Shown: piece by piece, positions 11,016-19,213 of the stretch
Layout: every line of letters starts with the position of its first letter
Position numbering within the stretch: the stretch's first letter is position 1
Assembly (NCBI GenBank): GCA_910579575.1
Contig: CAJTUM010000029.1
Span: forward strand, 1 to 20,790
DNA length: 20,790 nt
Origin: an uncultured Eubacteriales bacterium
Lineage (GTDB): Bacteria; Bacillota; Clostridia; Oscillospirales; Butyricicoccaceae
Direction of reading: 5' to 3'
Notes under the pieces: generated by a model
Database searches by the model: none
Told to the model about the DNA's origin: nothing
What the model saw: only the letters and a program-made list of their open reading frames with translations
Translations under genes and position numbers: made by a program

Positions 11016-14000
11016 TTAAAACGTCTCGTCTTCGTCCAGCGGGTCTGCCGAAACCCCCGCCAGCTCGCTCATCACTTCCAGCGGGTCCGCCTCTTCTTCG
11101 GCTTCTCCAATGCCGAAGCCGGCGCCGGCAAACTCCTCGTCGATGGCCACGCCTTCGCCGCCCATCTCTTCCCGCACGTCGCCCCGGACGATCTCCTCAT
11201 AGCCGTCGTCGTCATCGTCGTCGTTCAGGTGAATTTCCTCCATATTCTTATCCAACACCTTGATGTCCAGACCCAGGGACTGGAGCTCCTTGACCAGCAC
11301 CTTAAAGGACTCGGGCACGCCGGGCCGAGGCACGTTGTGGCCCTTGACAATGGATTCATAGGTCTTGACGCGGCCCACGATATCGTCGGATTTCACCGTC
11401 AGGATTTCCTGGAGGGTGTAAGCGGCGCCATAGGCCTCCAAGGCCCAGACTTCCATTTCGCCAAAGCGCTGGCCGCCGAACTGGGCCTTGCCGCCCAAAG
11501 GCTGCTGGGTCACCAAGCTATAGGGGCCGGTGGAGCGGGCGTGGATCTTATCGTCTACCAGATGATGCAGCTTCAGATAATACATATAGCCGACGGTTAC
11601 CGGGTTGTCGAAAGGCTCGCCGGTACGGCCGTCATACAAAATGCTTTTGCCGTCTTCCCGCAGGCCGGCGTCCCGGAACAGCGCTCGGATATCCTCTTCC
11701 TTGGCGCCGTCAAAGACGGGGGTAGCCACGTGCAGGCCCAGAGCGTGGGCCGCGAAGCCCAAATGAACCTCCAACACCTGGCCGATGTTCATGCGGGAGG
11801 GCACGCCCAGGGGGTTCAGCACAATATCCAGCGGCGTGCCGTCGGCCAAGAAGGGCATATCCTCCTGCGGCAGAATGCGGGAAACGACGCCCTTGTTGCC
11901 GTGGCGGCCGGCCATCTTATCGCCCACGGAGATTTTCCGCTTCTGTGCGATATAGCAGCGCACCACCATGTTGACGCCGGGGCTCAGCTCGTCGCCGTTG
12001 GCCCTGGTGAAGACCTTCACATCCACAATAATGCCGCCGGCGCCGTGAGGCACCCGCAGGGAGGTGTCCCGCACTTCGCGGGCCTTTTCGCCAAAGATGG
12101 CCCGCAGCAACCGCTCTTCGGCGGTCAGCTCGGTTTCGCCCTTGGGCGTTACCTTGCCCACCAAGATATCGCCGGGCCGCACCTCGGCGCCCACTCGGAT
12201 AATGCCCCGTTCGTCCAGGTCCCGCAGGGCCTCTTCGCCCACATTGGGGATATCCCGGGTGATGTCTTCGGGTCCCAGCTTGGTGTCTCGAGATTCCGTC
12301 TCATATTCCTCAATGTGGATGGAGGTATACATATCGTCCCGCACCAGCCGCTCGTTGAGCAACACGGCGTCTTCGTAATTGTACCCTTCCCAGGTCATAA
12401 AGCCGATGAGGGCGTTTTTGCCCAGAGCGATCTCGCCCAGAGAGGTGGAGGGGCCGTCGGCGATGACGTCGTCCTTTTTCACCCGATCTCCCACGCTGAC
12501 GATGGGCTTCTGGTTGACGCAGGTACCCTGATTGGAGCGCATAAATTTAATGAGCCGGTGGGTCTTCTCCCCCAGCTTGTCGTATTTAATGGTCACATCC
12601 CGGGCGGTGACTCGGGTCACTGTGCCGTCTCCCAAAGCCAAAGGCACTGTGCCAGAGTCCACCGCCGCCTTATATTCAATGCCGGTAGCCACAAAGGGCG
12701 CTTCGGTCTGGAGCAGAGGCACAGCCTGCCGTTGCATATTGGAGCCCATCAGCGCCCGGTTGGCGTCGTCGTTTTCCAGGAAGGGAATCATGGCGGTGGC
12801 CACAGAGACCATCATTTTAGGCGAAACGTCCACCAGATCCACCCGCTCCCGCTCGATCTCGATGATCTCGTCCCGATGGCGGCAGGGCACCCGGGCGGCC
12901 TTGATGCGGCCCTGTTCGTCCAAGGGCTCGTTGGCCTGGGCCACGATGTACTCGTCCTCAATGTCCGCCGTCATATACCGGACTTCGTCCGTCACCACGC
13001 CGGTTTCCTTGTCCACCACCCGATAGGGGGCTTCGATAAAGCCGTAGTCGTTGACCCGGGCATAGGTGGCCATATAGGAAATCAGGCCGATGTTGGGGCC
13101 TTCTGGGGTCTCGATGGGGCACAGGCGGCCATAGTGGCTGTAGTGAACGTCCCGGACTTCCATGTTAGCCCGATCCCGGGAAAGGCCGCCGGGGCCCAGG
13201 GCGGACATACGGCGCTTATGGGTCAGCTCGGCCAGCGGGTTGTTCTGGTCCATGAACTGAGACAGAGGAGACGAGCCGAAAAACTCCTTGATGGCCGCGG
13301 TGACAGGCCGGATATTGATAAGGCTCTGGGGCGTCACCAAATCCAGGTCCTGGATGGTCATGCGCTCCCGGATCACCCGCTCCATGCGGCTGAAGCCGAT
13401 GCGGAACTGGTTTTGCAGCAGCTCGCCCACGCTGCGCAGCCGCCGATTTCCCAGGTGGTCGATATCGTCCGCCGTGCCCACGCCGTTGGCCAAGCAGTTC
13501 AGATAGTTGATCGAGGCCAAGATATCGTCCACGATGATGTGTTTGGGAATCAGGTCGTCTATGCTGTCCCGTATGGCCTCCAGCAGGTCTTCGCCCTGAT
13601 GCTCCTGCATCAGCTGGCGCAGGACGGAAAAGCGCACTCGCTCGTAGACGCCCAGCTCCTCTTCTTCGCATTCCACAAAATCGCTCAGGCGCACCATGTC
13701 GTTGGAAAAAACCTTTACTTCTTTTCCTTCCACATCCACAAAGGCTGTGGAAACGCCTTTGCGCTCCAGCTCCGCCGCCTTTTCCCGGTCCAGGGTCTGA
13801 CCGGGAACAGCCAGCACTTCGCCGGTCAGCGGGTCGGTGGCCGGGCGAGACAGCTTCTGGCCGCTGAGCCGCTTGGAGATGGCCATTTTCTTATTGAATT
13901 TATAACGCCCTACTGTGGAAAGATCGTATCGCTTAGGGTCAAAAAACAGGTTGTTCAGCAGCGTTTGGGCGCTGTCCACTGTGGGAGGCTCGCCAGGGCG

Positions 14001-14735
14001 CAGCCGTTTGTAAATTTCAATCAACGCGTCCTCTGTGGTTTTGATAGCGGAATCCTTGTCCAGAGAGGCCACAATGCGCTCGTCTTCGCCAAAAAGCTCC
14101 TTGATTTCCGCGTCTGTGCCGATGCCGATGGCCCGGATCAGAGAAGTGACTGGCAGCTTGCGGTTTTTATCGATGCGCACATAAAACACGTCGTTGGCGT
14201 CGGTTTCATATTCCAGCCAGGCACCCCGATAGGGGATAATCGTGCTGCTCAACAGAGGCTTGTCGGGCCGTTCGTTGTCCAGGCCGTAATACATTCCAGG
14301 AGAACGGACGATCTGGGACACCACCACCCGCTCGGCGCCGTTAATGATAAAGGTGCCGCTGTCGGTCATCTTGGGGAAATCCCCCATAAAGATCTCCTGC
14401 TCCTTGATCTCGCCGGTTTCCTTGTTGCGCAGGCGCATCCGCACTTTAATCGGCGCCGCATAGGTGGCGTCCCGCTCCTTGCATTCCTCCACCGAATATT
14501 TAGGTTCTTCCTCCATGGAATAATCCAAGAAGGTCAGCTCCAGATTGCCGGTGTAGTCGGCGATGGCCCCCACGTCCCGAAAAACCTCCCTCAGGCCCGT
14601 GTCCAAAAACCATTGATACGATTTTTTCTGGACTTCAATGAGGTTGGGCATTTGGAGCACTTCCTTGGTCCGCGAAAAGCAGATCCGCTCTTTTCTGCCG
14701 CACTGGATTTTGCCATACTTTTCCCAGTTGTACAT
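11016..14735 (-). CDS. rpoB: DNA-directed RNA polymerase subunit beta
   Basis: Beta (1239 residues with this start) forms the other half of the polymerase clamp. The N-terminus reaches the conserved MPNLIEVQKKSYQWFL block at about residue 29. The rifampicin-binding cluster is at about 487-518 (FGSSPLSQFMDQNNPLAELT and following); Asp496, His506 and Ser511 are the usual sensitive-type residues, while Pro490 replaces the Gln found in E. coli. The C-terminus ends in a long acidic tail of about 75 residues (with a DDDDDD run). The ATG at 14735 has GGAGTG six bases upstream; a GTG farther up (14786) is in frame but lacks support. Driven from the promoter at 14885-14913. Confidence 0.98.
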   Translation of the reverse strand: MYNWEKYGKIQCGRKERICFSRTKEVLQMPNLIEVQKKSYQWFLDTGLREVFRDVGAIADYTGNLELTFLDYSMEEEPKYSVEECKERDATYAAPIKVRMRLRNKETGEIKEQEIFMGDFPKMTDSGTFIINGAERVVVSQIVRSPGMYYGLDNERPDKPLLSSTIIPYRGAWLEYETDANDVFYVRIDKNRKLPVTSLIRAIGIGTDAEIKELFGEDERIVASLDKDSAIKTTEDALIEIYKRLRPGEPPTVDSAQTLLNNLFFDPKRYDLSTVGRYKFNKKMAISKRLSGQKLSRPATDPLTGEVLAVPGQTLDREKAAELERKGVSTAFVDVEGKEVKVFSNDMVRLSDFVECEEEELGVYERVRFSVLRQLMQEHQGEDLLEAIRDSIDDLIPKHIIVDDILASINYLNCLANGVGTADDIDHLGNRRLRSVGELLQNQFRIGFSRMERVIRERMTIQDLDLVTPQSLINIRPVTAAIKEFFGSSPLSQFMDQNNPLAELTHKRRMSALGPGGLSRDRANMEVRDVHYSHYGRLCPIETPEGPNIGLISYMATYARVNDYGFIEAPYRVVDKETGVVTDEVRYMTADIEDEYIVAQANEPLDEQGRIKAARVPCRHRDEIIEIERERVDLVDVSPKMMVSVATAMIPFLENDDANRALMGSNMQRQAVPLLQTEAPFVATGIEYKAAVDSGTVPLALGDGTVTRVTARDVTIKYDKLGEKTHRLIKFMRSNQGTCVNQKPIVSVGDRVKKDDVIADGPSTSLGEIALGKNALIGFMTWEGYNYEDAVLLNERLVRDDMYTSIHIEEYETESRDTKLGPEDITRDIPNVGEEALRDLDERGIIRVGAEVRPGDILVGKVTPKGETELTAEERLLRAIFGEKAREVRDTSLRVPHGAGGIIVDVKVFTRANGDELSPGVNMVVRCYIAQKRKISVGDKMAGRHGNKGVVSRILPQEDMPFLADGTPLDIVLNPLGVPSRMNIGQVLEVHLGFAAHALGLHVATPVFDGAKEEDIRALFRDAGLREDGKSILYDGRTGEPFDNPVTVGYMYYLKLHHLVDDKIHARSTGPYSLVTQQPLGGKAQFGGQRFGEMEVWALEAYGAAYTLQEILTVKSDDIVGRVKTYESIVKGHNVPRPGVPESFKVLVKELQSLGLDIKVLDKNMEEIHLNDDDDDDGYEEIVRGDVREEMGGEGVAIDEEFAGAGFGIGEAEEEADPLEVMSELAGVSADPLDEDETF

Positions 14736-14884
14736 TTGCCACACTCCGTTTCTTGTCAGCTTGCGATACGCCAGGGTGCGTTGCACTAATTTATCATTTT
14801 CCGGTTGCCATCTTCGCCGGCTTTTGATACAATAGCCGTAGTGAAAATGGGGTTTGATTGGATTGTATATCGATGCAGTATATT

Positions 14885-14913
14885 ATTTTAGCATTTTCAC
14901 AATCGTAAGTCAA
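14885..14913 (-). promoter_or_regulatory. Sigma-A promoter of rpoB-rpoC
   Basis: On the - strand TTGACT (14913-14908) is separated by 17 bases from TAAAAT (14890-14885), which is preceded by TGC, an extended -10. Transcription would start near 14878, giving a leader of about 143 bases. A 5-bp CGGCT/AGCCG stem is the only notable fold I see in that leader. Confidence 0.85.
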
Positions 14914-14928
14914 CCCTTTTATCGGTTC

Positions 14929-14954
14929 AAAACGGCTTGTTTGGGCCGTTTTTT
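14929..14954 (-). terminator. Second terminator ahead of the rpoB promoter
   Basis: AAAACGGC (14929-14936) pairs with GCCGTTTT (14945-14952) around an eight-base loop. The stem is flanked by T residues on both strands (four on the -, six on the +), so it can terminate in either direction. Together with the hairpin at 14988-15019 it shields the rpoB promoter from upstream transcription. Confidence 0.65.
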
Positions 14955-14987
14955 ATGCTTTTTCTTCATTTTCTCATAATAGCGCGC

Positions 14988-15019
14988 AAAAAGGCGGACC
15001 GGTTTGGTCCGCCTTTTTT
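14988..15019 (-). terminator. Intrinsic terminator after the XRE gene
   Basis: AAAAAGGCGGACC (14988-15000) pairs with GGTCCGCCTTTTT (15006-15018) around a five-base loop, with T runs on both strands. It starts nine bases after the stop codon of the XRE regulator and separates it from rpoB. The symmetric A/T flanks make it bidirectional. Confidence 0.92.
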
Positions 15020-15027
15020 ATTTGACC

Positions 15028-15678
15028 TTATTTCTGCGCTTTCTTTTTCAAAGCCTGAAGAATCCAAACGTCCCCCAGCGCGCACAAAAGCAAATAAATC
15101 GCCAAAGATACGACGATTACCCTGGGTTGGATCCACTCTTTTGCAAAGCTGAAATCGCCGCCCAAGCGGAAGCGCAGCAGCCCCCAAGCCAACGCCGCCA
15201 GCGGAACAGGCGCCAGCAGCCACAGATTCAGCGGCCAGAATATTTTATCTGCCTGGCGGCAGGAGTTTCCCTCCCCCAGCGTCCGGCCCACCGCAAAAAT
15301 CATGCAGCCCATGGCCATAACGATCCATCCGCCGCCTGCGCCGCTGGCCGTCTGCTCTTCCGACCAACCGATGGCGGAAAGAATCAGCCCCACGGCGTTC
15401 AGCGCCGTGGCCACAATGGCGAAAATTCGGGCGTCCGGCTGGTTCCGCCGGGCGGGCCGCTCCCCCTTCAGCAGGTAATCTGTGCTGGTTTCAAACAGCA
15501 GGCTCAAGGCCAGCACTTTATCCAGCTCGGGCAGGCTCTGGTCTCCCTCCCATTTACTCACCGCCTGGCGGGAAACGCCCACCTGGTCCGCCAGCTCTTC
15601 CTGGGAGAGTCCTCTGGCCCGACGCAGCTCCCGGATTCGCTCCGCCAAGCCGGTCAAATTTCTGTTGTCCATTTCCAT
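15028..15678 (-). CDS. XRE-family regulator with four membrane segments
   Basis: This 216-residue protein combines an N-terminal Cro/C1-type helix-turn-helix (residues 11-71, core GLSQEELADQVGVSRQAVSK) with four predicted membrane helices at about 84-104, 117-133, 147-170 and 186-208. Membrane-anchored XRE proteins of this design are frequent in Firmicutes, but their signals and targets are mostly unknown, so I give no gene name. The ATG at 15678 is chosen because AGGAG lies eight bases upstream; a TTG two codons earlier is too close to it. It follows PBP1A by 181 bp on the same strand and is closed by the terminator at 14988-15019. Whether it senses membrane or cell-wall state is speculation from context. 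Confidence 0.85.
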   Translation of the reverse strand: MEMDNRNLTGLAERIRELRRARGLSQEELADQVGVSRQAVSKWEGDQSLPELDKVLALSLLFETSTDYLLKGERPARRNQPDARIFAIVATALNAVGLILSAIGWSEEQTASGAGGGWIVMAMGCMIFAVGRTLGEGNSCRQADKIFWPLNLWLLAPVPLAALAWGLLRFRLGGDFSFAKEWIQPRVIVVSLAIYLLLCALGDVWILQALKKKAQK

Positions 15679-15718
15679 TTCCAACGCTCCTTTGCAAATT
15701 TGATGCCCTCAGGCTACC

Positions 15719-15738
15719 AAAAGCGGCGGTTGCGCCGC
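15719..15738 (-). terminator. Weak terminator-like hairpin after PBP1A
   Basis: GCGGCG (15723-15728) pairs with CGCCGC (15733-15738) over a four-base loop, followed on the - strand by four T residues. It could reduce readthrough from PBP1A into the XRE gene, but the T run is short. Confidence 0.35.
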
Positions 15739-15762
15739 CACCAAAAGCGCTTGGAACTTTGT

Positions 15763-15775
15763 CAACTCACAGTTG
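15763..15775. promoter_or_regulatory. Small dyad upstream of the XRE gene
   Basis: CAACT-CAC-AGTTG is a perfect inverted repeat about 85 bp upstream of the XRE start, overlapping a TTGACA on the - strand. It could be a regulator-binding site, perhaps for the XRE protein itself, but no matching -10 box sits at the right distance. Confidence 0.25.
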
Positions 15776-15859
15776 CAAGAGAAGATTTTCACCCTTTTGC
15801 GCCAGGTTTTATCCCTCCGCTCGGTCAGCTCAGCGAGCGCCAGCGTTCCCCCTCTCGTA

Positions 15860-18556
15860 TTACGGCTCGGAGGGCGGTTCGTCGTCGTTCTCGTCAGGCA
15901 AATCTGGCTGCGTCGGCTGGTTGTTTCCGGGCTGAGATTCAGAGGGCCTGTTGGCTGGGTCGTTCGGGTCCAGCGGTGCCACAATAGAGCCTGGCGCCTG
16001 CGTTCCGGGCTGTTCTGGGTTGTTGGGCTGGCCCGGTTGATTGGATTGTCCAGGCCTTTCCGGATCGTCAGGATCGCTGGAATTGCCGGGGTCGTTTGGG
16101 TCTTCCTCGTCTATCGGGTCTTCCTCCGGCTTATTGCCGTCGTTTTCCGGGCTGTGCACGGTGCAAACATGGTTCATGGCTCCTTCGCCGGAGGCCGCCG
16201 GATAGCCGCTGGTATCGCTGCCCGGCGCCACATAGCTGCCGTCGGAAACCCGCACGCCGGCCACCGGGAAGCTGCGGTCCACCGAAAGCAAGCCCACTGT
16301 TCTGATCGATTCCTTGGGGCAGTATTCATTGGCGATCATATTGGTGGTTCCGTCTATTTCCACCGGTACGTGGATATCGCAGCTGGCCGTTGGCACGTCC
16401 GCCGGCGCCAGACGGACGGCGATCGACCGATTTCCTCGCGGGTCCGCCTGGCAATATTCGCTGACCCGCAATCCGCTGTCAGCGCAGACGTATACCGTCT
16501 TCATCTGCGTTTTTCTGTCAAACTCGGCGTTTTCCAGCCCCTCATGAACCCGCTCCATCACGCTTTTCCAAATAGCCAAAGCCGGGTTGCTGGAAACCCC
16601 TCGGACTACCTGGGGCCGGTCGTAGCCAAACCAGACGCCGGCGGTGTAATAAGGCGTCATCCCCACAAACCAGCGGTCAAAATCGTCGTCGGTGGTGCCG
16701 GTTTTGCCCGCCGTCTCAATGCCGGGTATTTTGGCCCGGGCGCCGGTGCCCTGAGGTCCTGTCACCACGTTGGTCAGAAAATCCAGCATATAATCGGCCG
16801 TTTTTTGAGACATAGCCTCCACCGTATCCGGCGTATTGTCCAGCAATACGTTGCCTTGGGCGTCATAGACCTTGGTATAGACCCGAGGCTTGTTGTAATA
16901 CCCATAATTTCCAAAAGCCGTATAGGCCGCGGTGATGTCCATCACCGAAACGCCGTCCGTCAGGCCGCCCAGAGCCAGAGGGCTCAGAGCCACGTCGGAA
17001 ACCTGACGGGAATTTCCCTTTTTATCGGTAATCGTCCGCCCGGGTTCCAAGGGAAGACCCATATTTTGCGTTGCAAATTCAAAGGACTTTTCCGGCGTCA
17101 TGGTCATCACCAAATCTACCGCAATGGTGTTGGTGGAAACCTCAATGGCCTTTTTCACCGTCATGCGCCCCTGCCATACGCTGCCGTTGGTGGAGTTTTT
17201 GGGCCACCCTCTGGCGTTGATGGAAAAATCTTTGGGCACGTCGTCCAGCACAGAGGCTGGGGTGATATAACCATATTCCAGCGCCGGAGCATAGACGCTC
17301 ACCGGCTTGATGGAAGAACCCGGAGACCGGGTAGTGCGGGTGGCCCGGTTGAGCACCAGGTTGCCCGTTTTAGCGCCCCGGCCGCCGTACATTGCTTTGA
17401 CCTCGCCTGTGTGCTGATCGATAATAACCATGGCGCACTGCGGCATTTTTCCATCGTCCCCCAACACGCCGGGAAGATTCTCTGTGTCCAAAAACACCTC
17501 GTCCATCTTAGCTTGAATCTCCGGGTCCAACGTGCTGACGATGCGCAGGCCGCCGGTATAGATCATCTGCCGAGCCATCTCTCTGCTGTAGCCCTTTTCC
17601 TCCATCAAGTCTTCCACCACACAGTTAAAGACTTCGTCAGTAAAATAAGACCAGACCTGCTCTTCGTCGTCCCCCTCGTCGTCCTGGCGCAACTGAAGCT
17701 CTTCCGCTTTGGCCGCCCGGGCTTCGCTTTCTGTGATAAAGCCATACTGCGCCATTTGGTCCAGCACGATGTTCCGCCTATCCCGGTTGAATTCCGGAAA
17801 ACGGATGGGGTCGTATTTATAGGGATTTTTGGTAATTCCCGCGATGGCGGCGCACTCCACCAGCGTCAGCTGATCCAGCTCTTTACCAAAATAGACTTTG
17901 GCCGCCGCGCGCACGCCGTTGGTGCCCTGGCCCAGGTAAATGGTGTTTAAATAAAGTTCCAAGATATCGTCTTTTTCATATTTCTTGTCCAGCTCCAGCG
18001 CCCGCATGATTTCGGAAACCTTTCGCTTCACCGAGGTTTCGTCGTCTCCAGTGATGTTTTTAATCAGCTGCTGGGTGATGGTGGAGCCGCCGCCGAAATT
18101 ATCCCGGATGGGAATGACATAGTTGATGGCCGCGCCGATGGACCGCCGCCAATTGACGCCGTTGTGCTCGTAAAAGGTGTTGTCCTCAATGGCGACAAAC
18201 GCATTTTGCAAGCTCTTGGGAATCTCGTCGATATCCGCCCAAATCCGGTTTTCGCTGCCATGGAGCTCCTCCAGCGTCTGCTCGTTTCCATTTTTATCGA
18301 TGTATGTGACAAAGCTGGTGAAGTTCAGCCGAAAATCGTTCAAATTGATATCGATATTGGGATTGATGTATTTATGGATATACAGGGCGAACGCCATGCC
18401 GCAAATGGCGGCGCTGGTGATTCCCACCAATATAATGGACAACAGCACAAAGGGAATGGGCCGCATCCCGTTAAACATCCGCCGTTTTTGCTTTTTGCGC
18501 CGCTTTTTTGGAGACGTCGCCCGTCTTTCCTGCTGAGGGTTGACCTGATTGCTCAA
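15860..18556 (-). CDS. Class A penicillin-binding protein 1A (bifunctional transglycosylase/transpeptidase)
   Basis: This 898-residue protein polymerises and crosslinks peptidoglycan at the outer face of the membrane. A strongly basic cytoplasmic tail (1-33) precedes one membrane anchor (about 35-58). The GT51 transglycosylase domain shows EDNTFYEHNG with catalytic Glu124, GGSTITQQLIKN (156-167) and the ELYLNTIYLGQGTNG motif (200-214). The transpeptidase domain has SSIK (nucleophile Ser414), STN (474-476) and KTG (618-620). Beyond it lies a segment with five Cys (691, 702, 726, 746, 798), then about 95 residues rich in Pro, Asp, Glu, Asn and Gln. The start is TTG at 18556 with GGAG seven bases upstream; I see no better ATG. 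Its leader is built of degenerate repeat units. Confidence 0.95.
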   Translation of the reverse strand: MSNQVNPQQERRATSPKKRRKKQKRRMFNGMRPIPFVLLSIILVGITSAAICGMAFALYIHKYINPNIDINLNDFRLNFTSFVTYIDKNGNEQTLEELHGSENRIWADIDEIPKSLQNAFVAIEDNTFYEHNGVNWRRSIGAAINYVIPIRDNFGGGSTITQQLIKNITGDDETSVKRKVSEIMRALELDKKYEKDDILELYLNTIYLGQGTNGVRAAAKVYFGKELDQLTLVECAAIAGITKNPYKYDPIRFPEFNRDRRNIVLDQMAQYGFITESEARAAKAEELQLRQDDEGDDEEQVWSYFTDEVFNCVVEDLMEEKGYSREMARQMIYTGGLRIVSTLDPEIQAKMDEVFLDTENLPGVLGDDGKMPQCAMVIIDQHTGEVKAMYGGRGAKTGNLVLNRATRTTRSPGSSIKPVSVYAPALEYGYITPASVLDDVPKDFSINARGWPKNSTNGSVWQGRMTVKKAIEVSTNTIAVDLVMTMTPEKSFEFATQNMGLPLEPGRTITDKKGNSRQVSDVALSPLALGGLTDGVSVMDITAAYTAFGNYGYYNKPRVYTKVYDAQGNVLLDNTPDTVEAMSQKTADYMLDFLTNVVTGPQGTGARAKIPGIETAGKTGTTDDDFDRWFVGMTPYYTAGVWFGYDRPQVVRGVSSNPALAIWKSVMERVHEGLENAEFDRKTQMKTVYVCADSGLRVSEYCQADPRGNRSIAVRLAPADVPTASCDIHVPVEIDGTTNMIANEYCPKESIRTVGLLSVDRSFPVAGVRVSDGSYVAPGSDTSGYPAASGEGAMNHVCTVHSPENDGNKPEEDPIDEEDPNDPGNSSDPDDPERPGQSNQPGQPNNPEQPGTQAPGSIVAPLDPNDPANRPSESQPGNNQPTQPDLPDENDDEPPSEP

Positions 18557-18577
18557 AATTGCGCTCCTTTCTGTTTT

Positions 18578-18606
18578 GCTCCAAAAGGCCTCTGGCTTTT
18601 TGGAGC
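18578..18606 (-). promoter_or_regulatory. Hairpin in the PBP1A leader next to its ribosome binding site
   Basis: A 13-bp stem (18578-18590 with 18594-18606, one G-T pair, three-base loop) ends ten bases before the GGAG of PBP1A. On the + strand it is followed by seven T residues, so it would also stop + strand transcription. On the - strand it has no T run. Its GCTCC strand could instead pair with the GGAGC of the ribosome binding site. Regulation is an inference. Confidence 0.5.
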
Positions 18607-18820
18607 CCCTTTTTTATTGGTTCGATTTCTGAAAAATGAATTCCCGATTCGCCTCAAAATGGGGCGACTTCCCGCCTCCTATGCCGGCAACCGCCGCTCT
18701 TTCGGAGGCTCGTCCACAACGGACGTCTGCGCCCTGAAAAATTTCTGGATTTTTCGAGCTCCTTTGATTGGTTTTGGGCTGTTCCCGCTAAAGGCGGGAA
18801 CGCTGCGACTATTCTACCAT
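18579..18820 (-). repeat. Degenerate units of the structured repeat family
   Basis: Two segments match the intact repeats in outline. Bases 18606-18652 share GAATTCCCG, GATTTC and a GCCCCTT-ATTGG series; bases 18755-18820 share GATTGGTTTT and end in TCTACCAT, like the repeat outer end. On the - strand the outer end reads TGGTAGAAT, one base from the TGGTATAAT of intact copies. Hairpins are kept although their sequences differ: GTTCCCGC/GCGGGAAC at 18781-18801 and a GAAAAAT/ATTTTTC stem near 18737-18756. I find no gene in this stretch. Confidence 0.6.
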
Positions 18821-18966
18821 CCCCACAAAACCAAATGGTTTTGCGGGGGCCCCTTCGGATTGATTGGATTTCCGGGAAGTGAATTCCCGCAAATCCCTCC
18901 GCCGGATTTCCGGCGTCCCATCTTCGATGGGGCCCTTGGTATATTATCCTGTGGATATTATGGCGT
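18821..18966 (-). repeat. Structured intergenic repeat, copy 1 of a tandem pair
   Basis: This 146-bp unit is followed directly by copy 2, from which it differs at two positions over the first 141 bases. It can fold into four successive hairpins: a 12-bp stem CCCCACAAAACC/GGTTTTGCGGGG with one G-T pair, GGGAA/TTCCC, CGCCGG/CCGGCG with an ATTT loop, and CCCATC/GATGGG with a TTC loop. The substitution separating it from copy 2 inside the CGCCGG hairpin falls in the loop. The outer -10-like box here is degenerate (CATAAT). Confidence 0.92.
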
Positions 18967-19112
18967 CCCCACAAAACCAAATGGTTTTGCGGGGGCCCCT
19001 TCGGATTGATTGGATTTCCGGGAAGTGAATTCCCGCAAATCCCTCCGCCGGATTCCCGGCGTCCCATCTTCGATGGGGCCCTTGGTATATTATCCTGCGG
19101 ATATTATACCAC
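18967..19112 (-). repeat. Structured intergenic repeat, copy 2 of a tandem pair
   Basis: This is the second 146-bp unit, with the same four hairpins as copy 1. Its outer end, read on the - strand, has TGGTATAAT (extended -10) with GTGGCA 17 bases upstream, so a transcript could run through both copies toward PBP1A. The -10 lies in a 13-bp near-palindrome, TGGTATAATATCC-GCA-GGATAATATACCA, with two mismatched pairs. Open frames through the repeats have no gene-like features and are not called. Confidence 0.92.
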
Positions 19113-19213
19113 AGTTTGTCCGGCTTGCCACAAAAAAACGCGAAACTTTTGTATAGAAAAGGCCAGCTTAGGAAAAAATAAGCAGGAGAAACCCGAAAGG
19201 AGGATGGAAAATT

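Noticed and set aside
15773..17950. A 2.2-kb + strand open frame
   Set aside because: Antisense shadow of the PBP1A gene, whose catalytic motifs are intact on the - strand.
18821..19112. CRISPR-like or insertion-sequence origin for the tandem units
   Set aside because: Only two adjacent 146-bp units, no spacers, no terminal inverted repeats, no transposase and no cas genes nearby.
19116..19160. Promoter for the BofC-like gene
   Set aside because: TTGCCA and GTATAG-type boxes occur but the spacing is about 19-21 bases and the -10 is poor.
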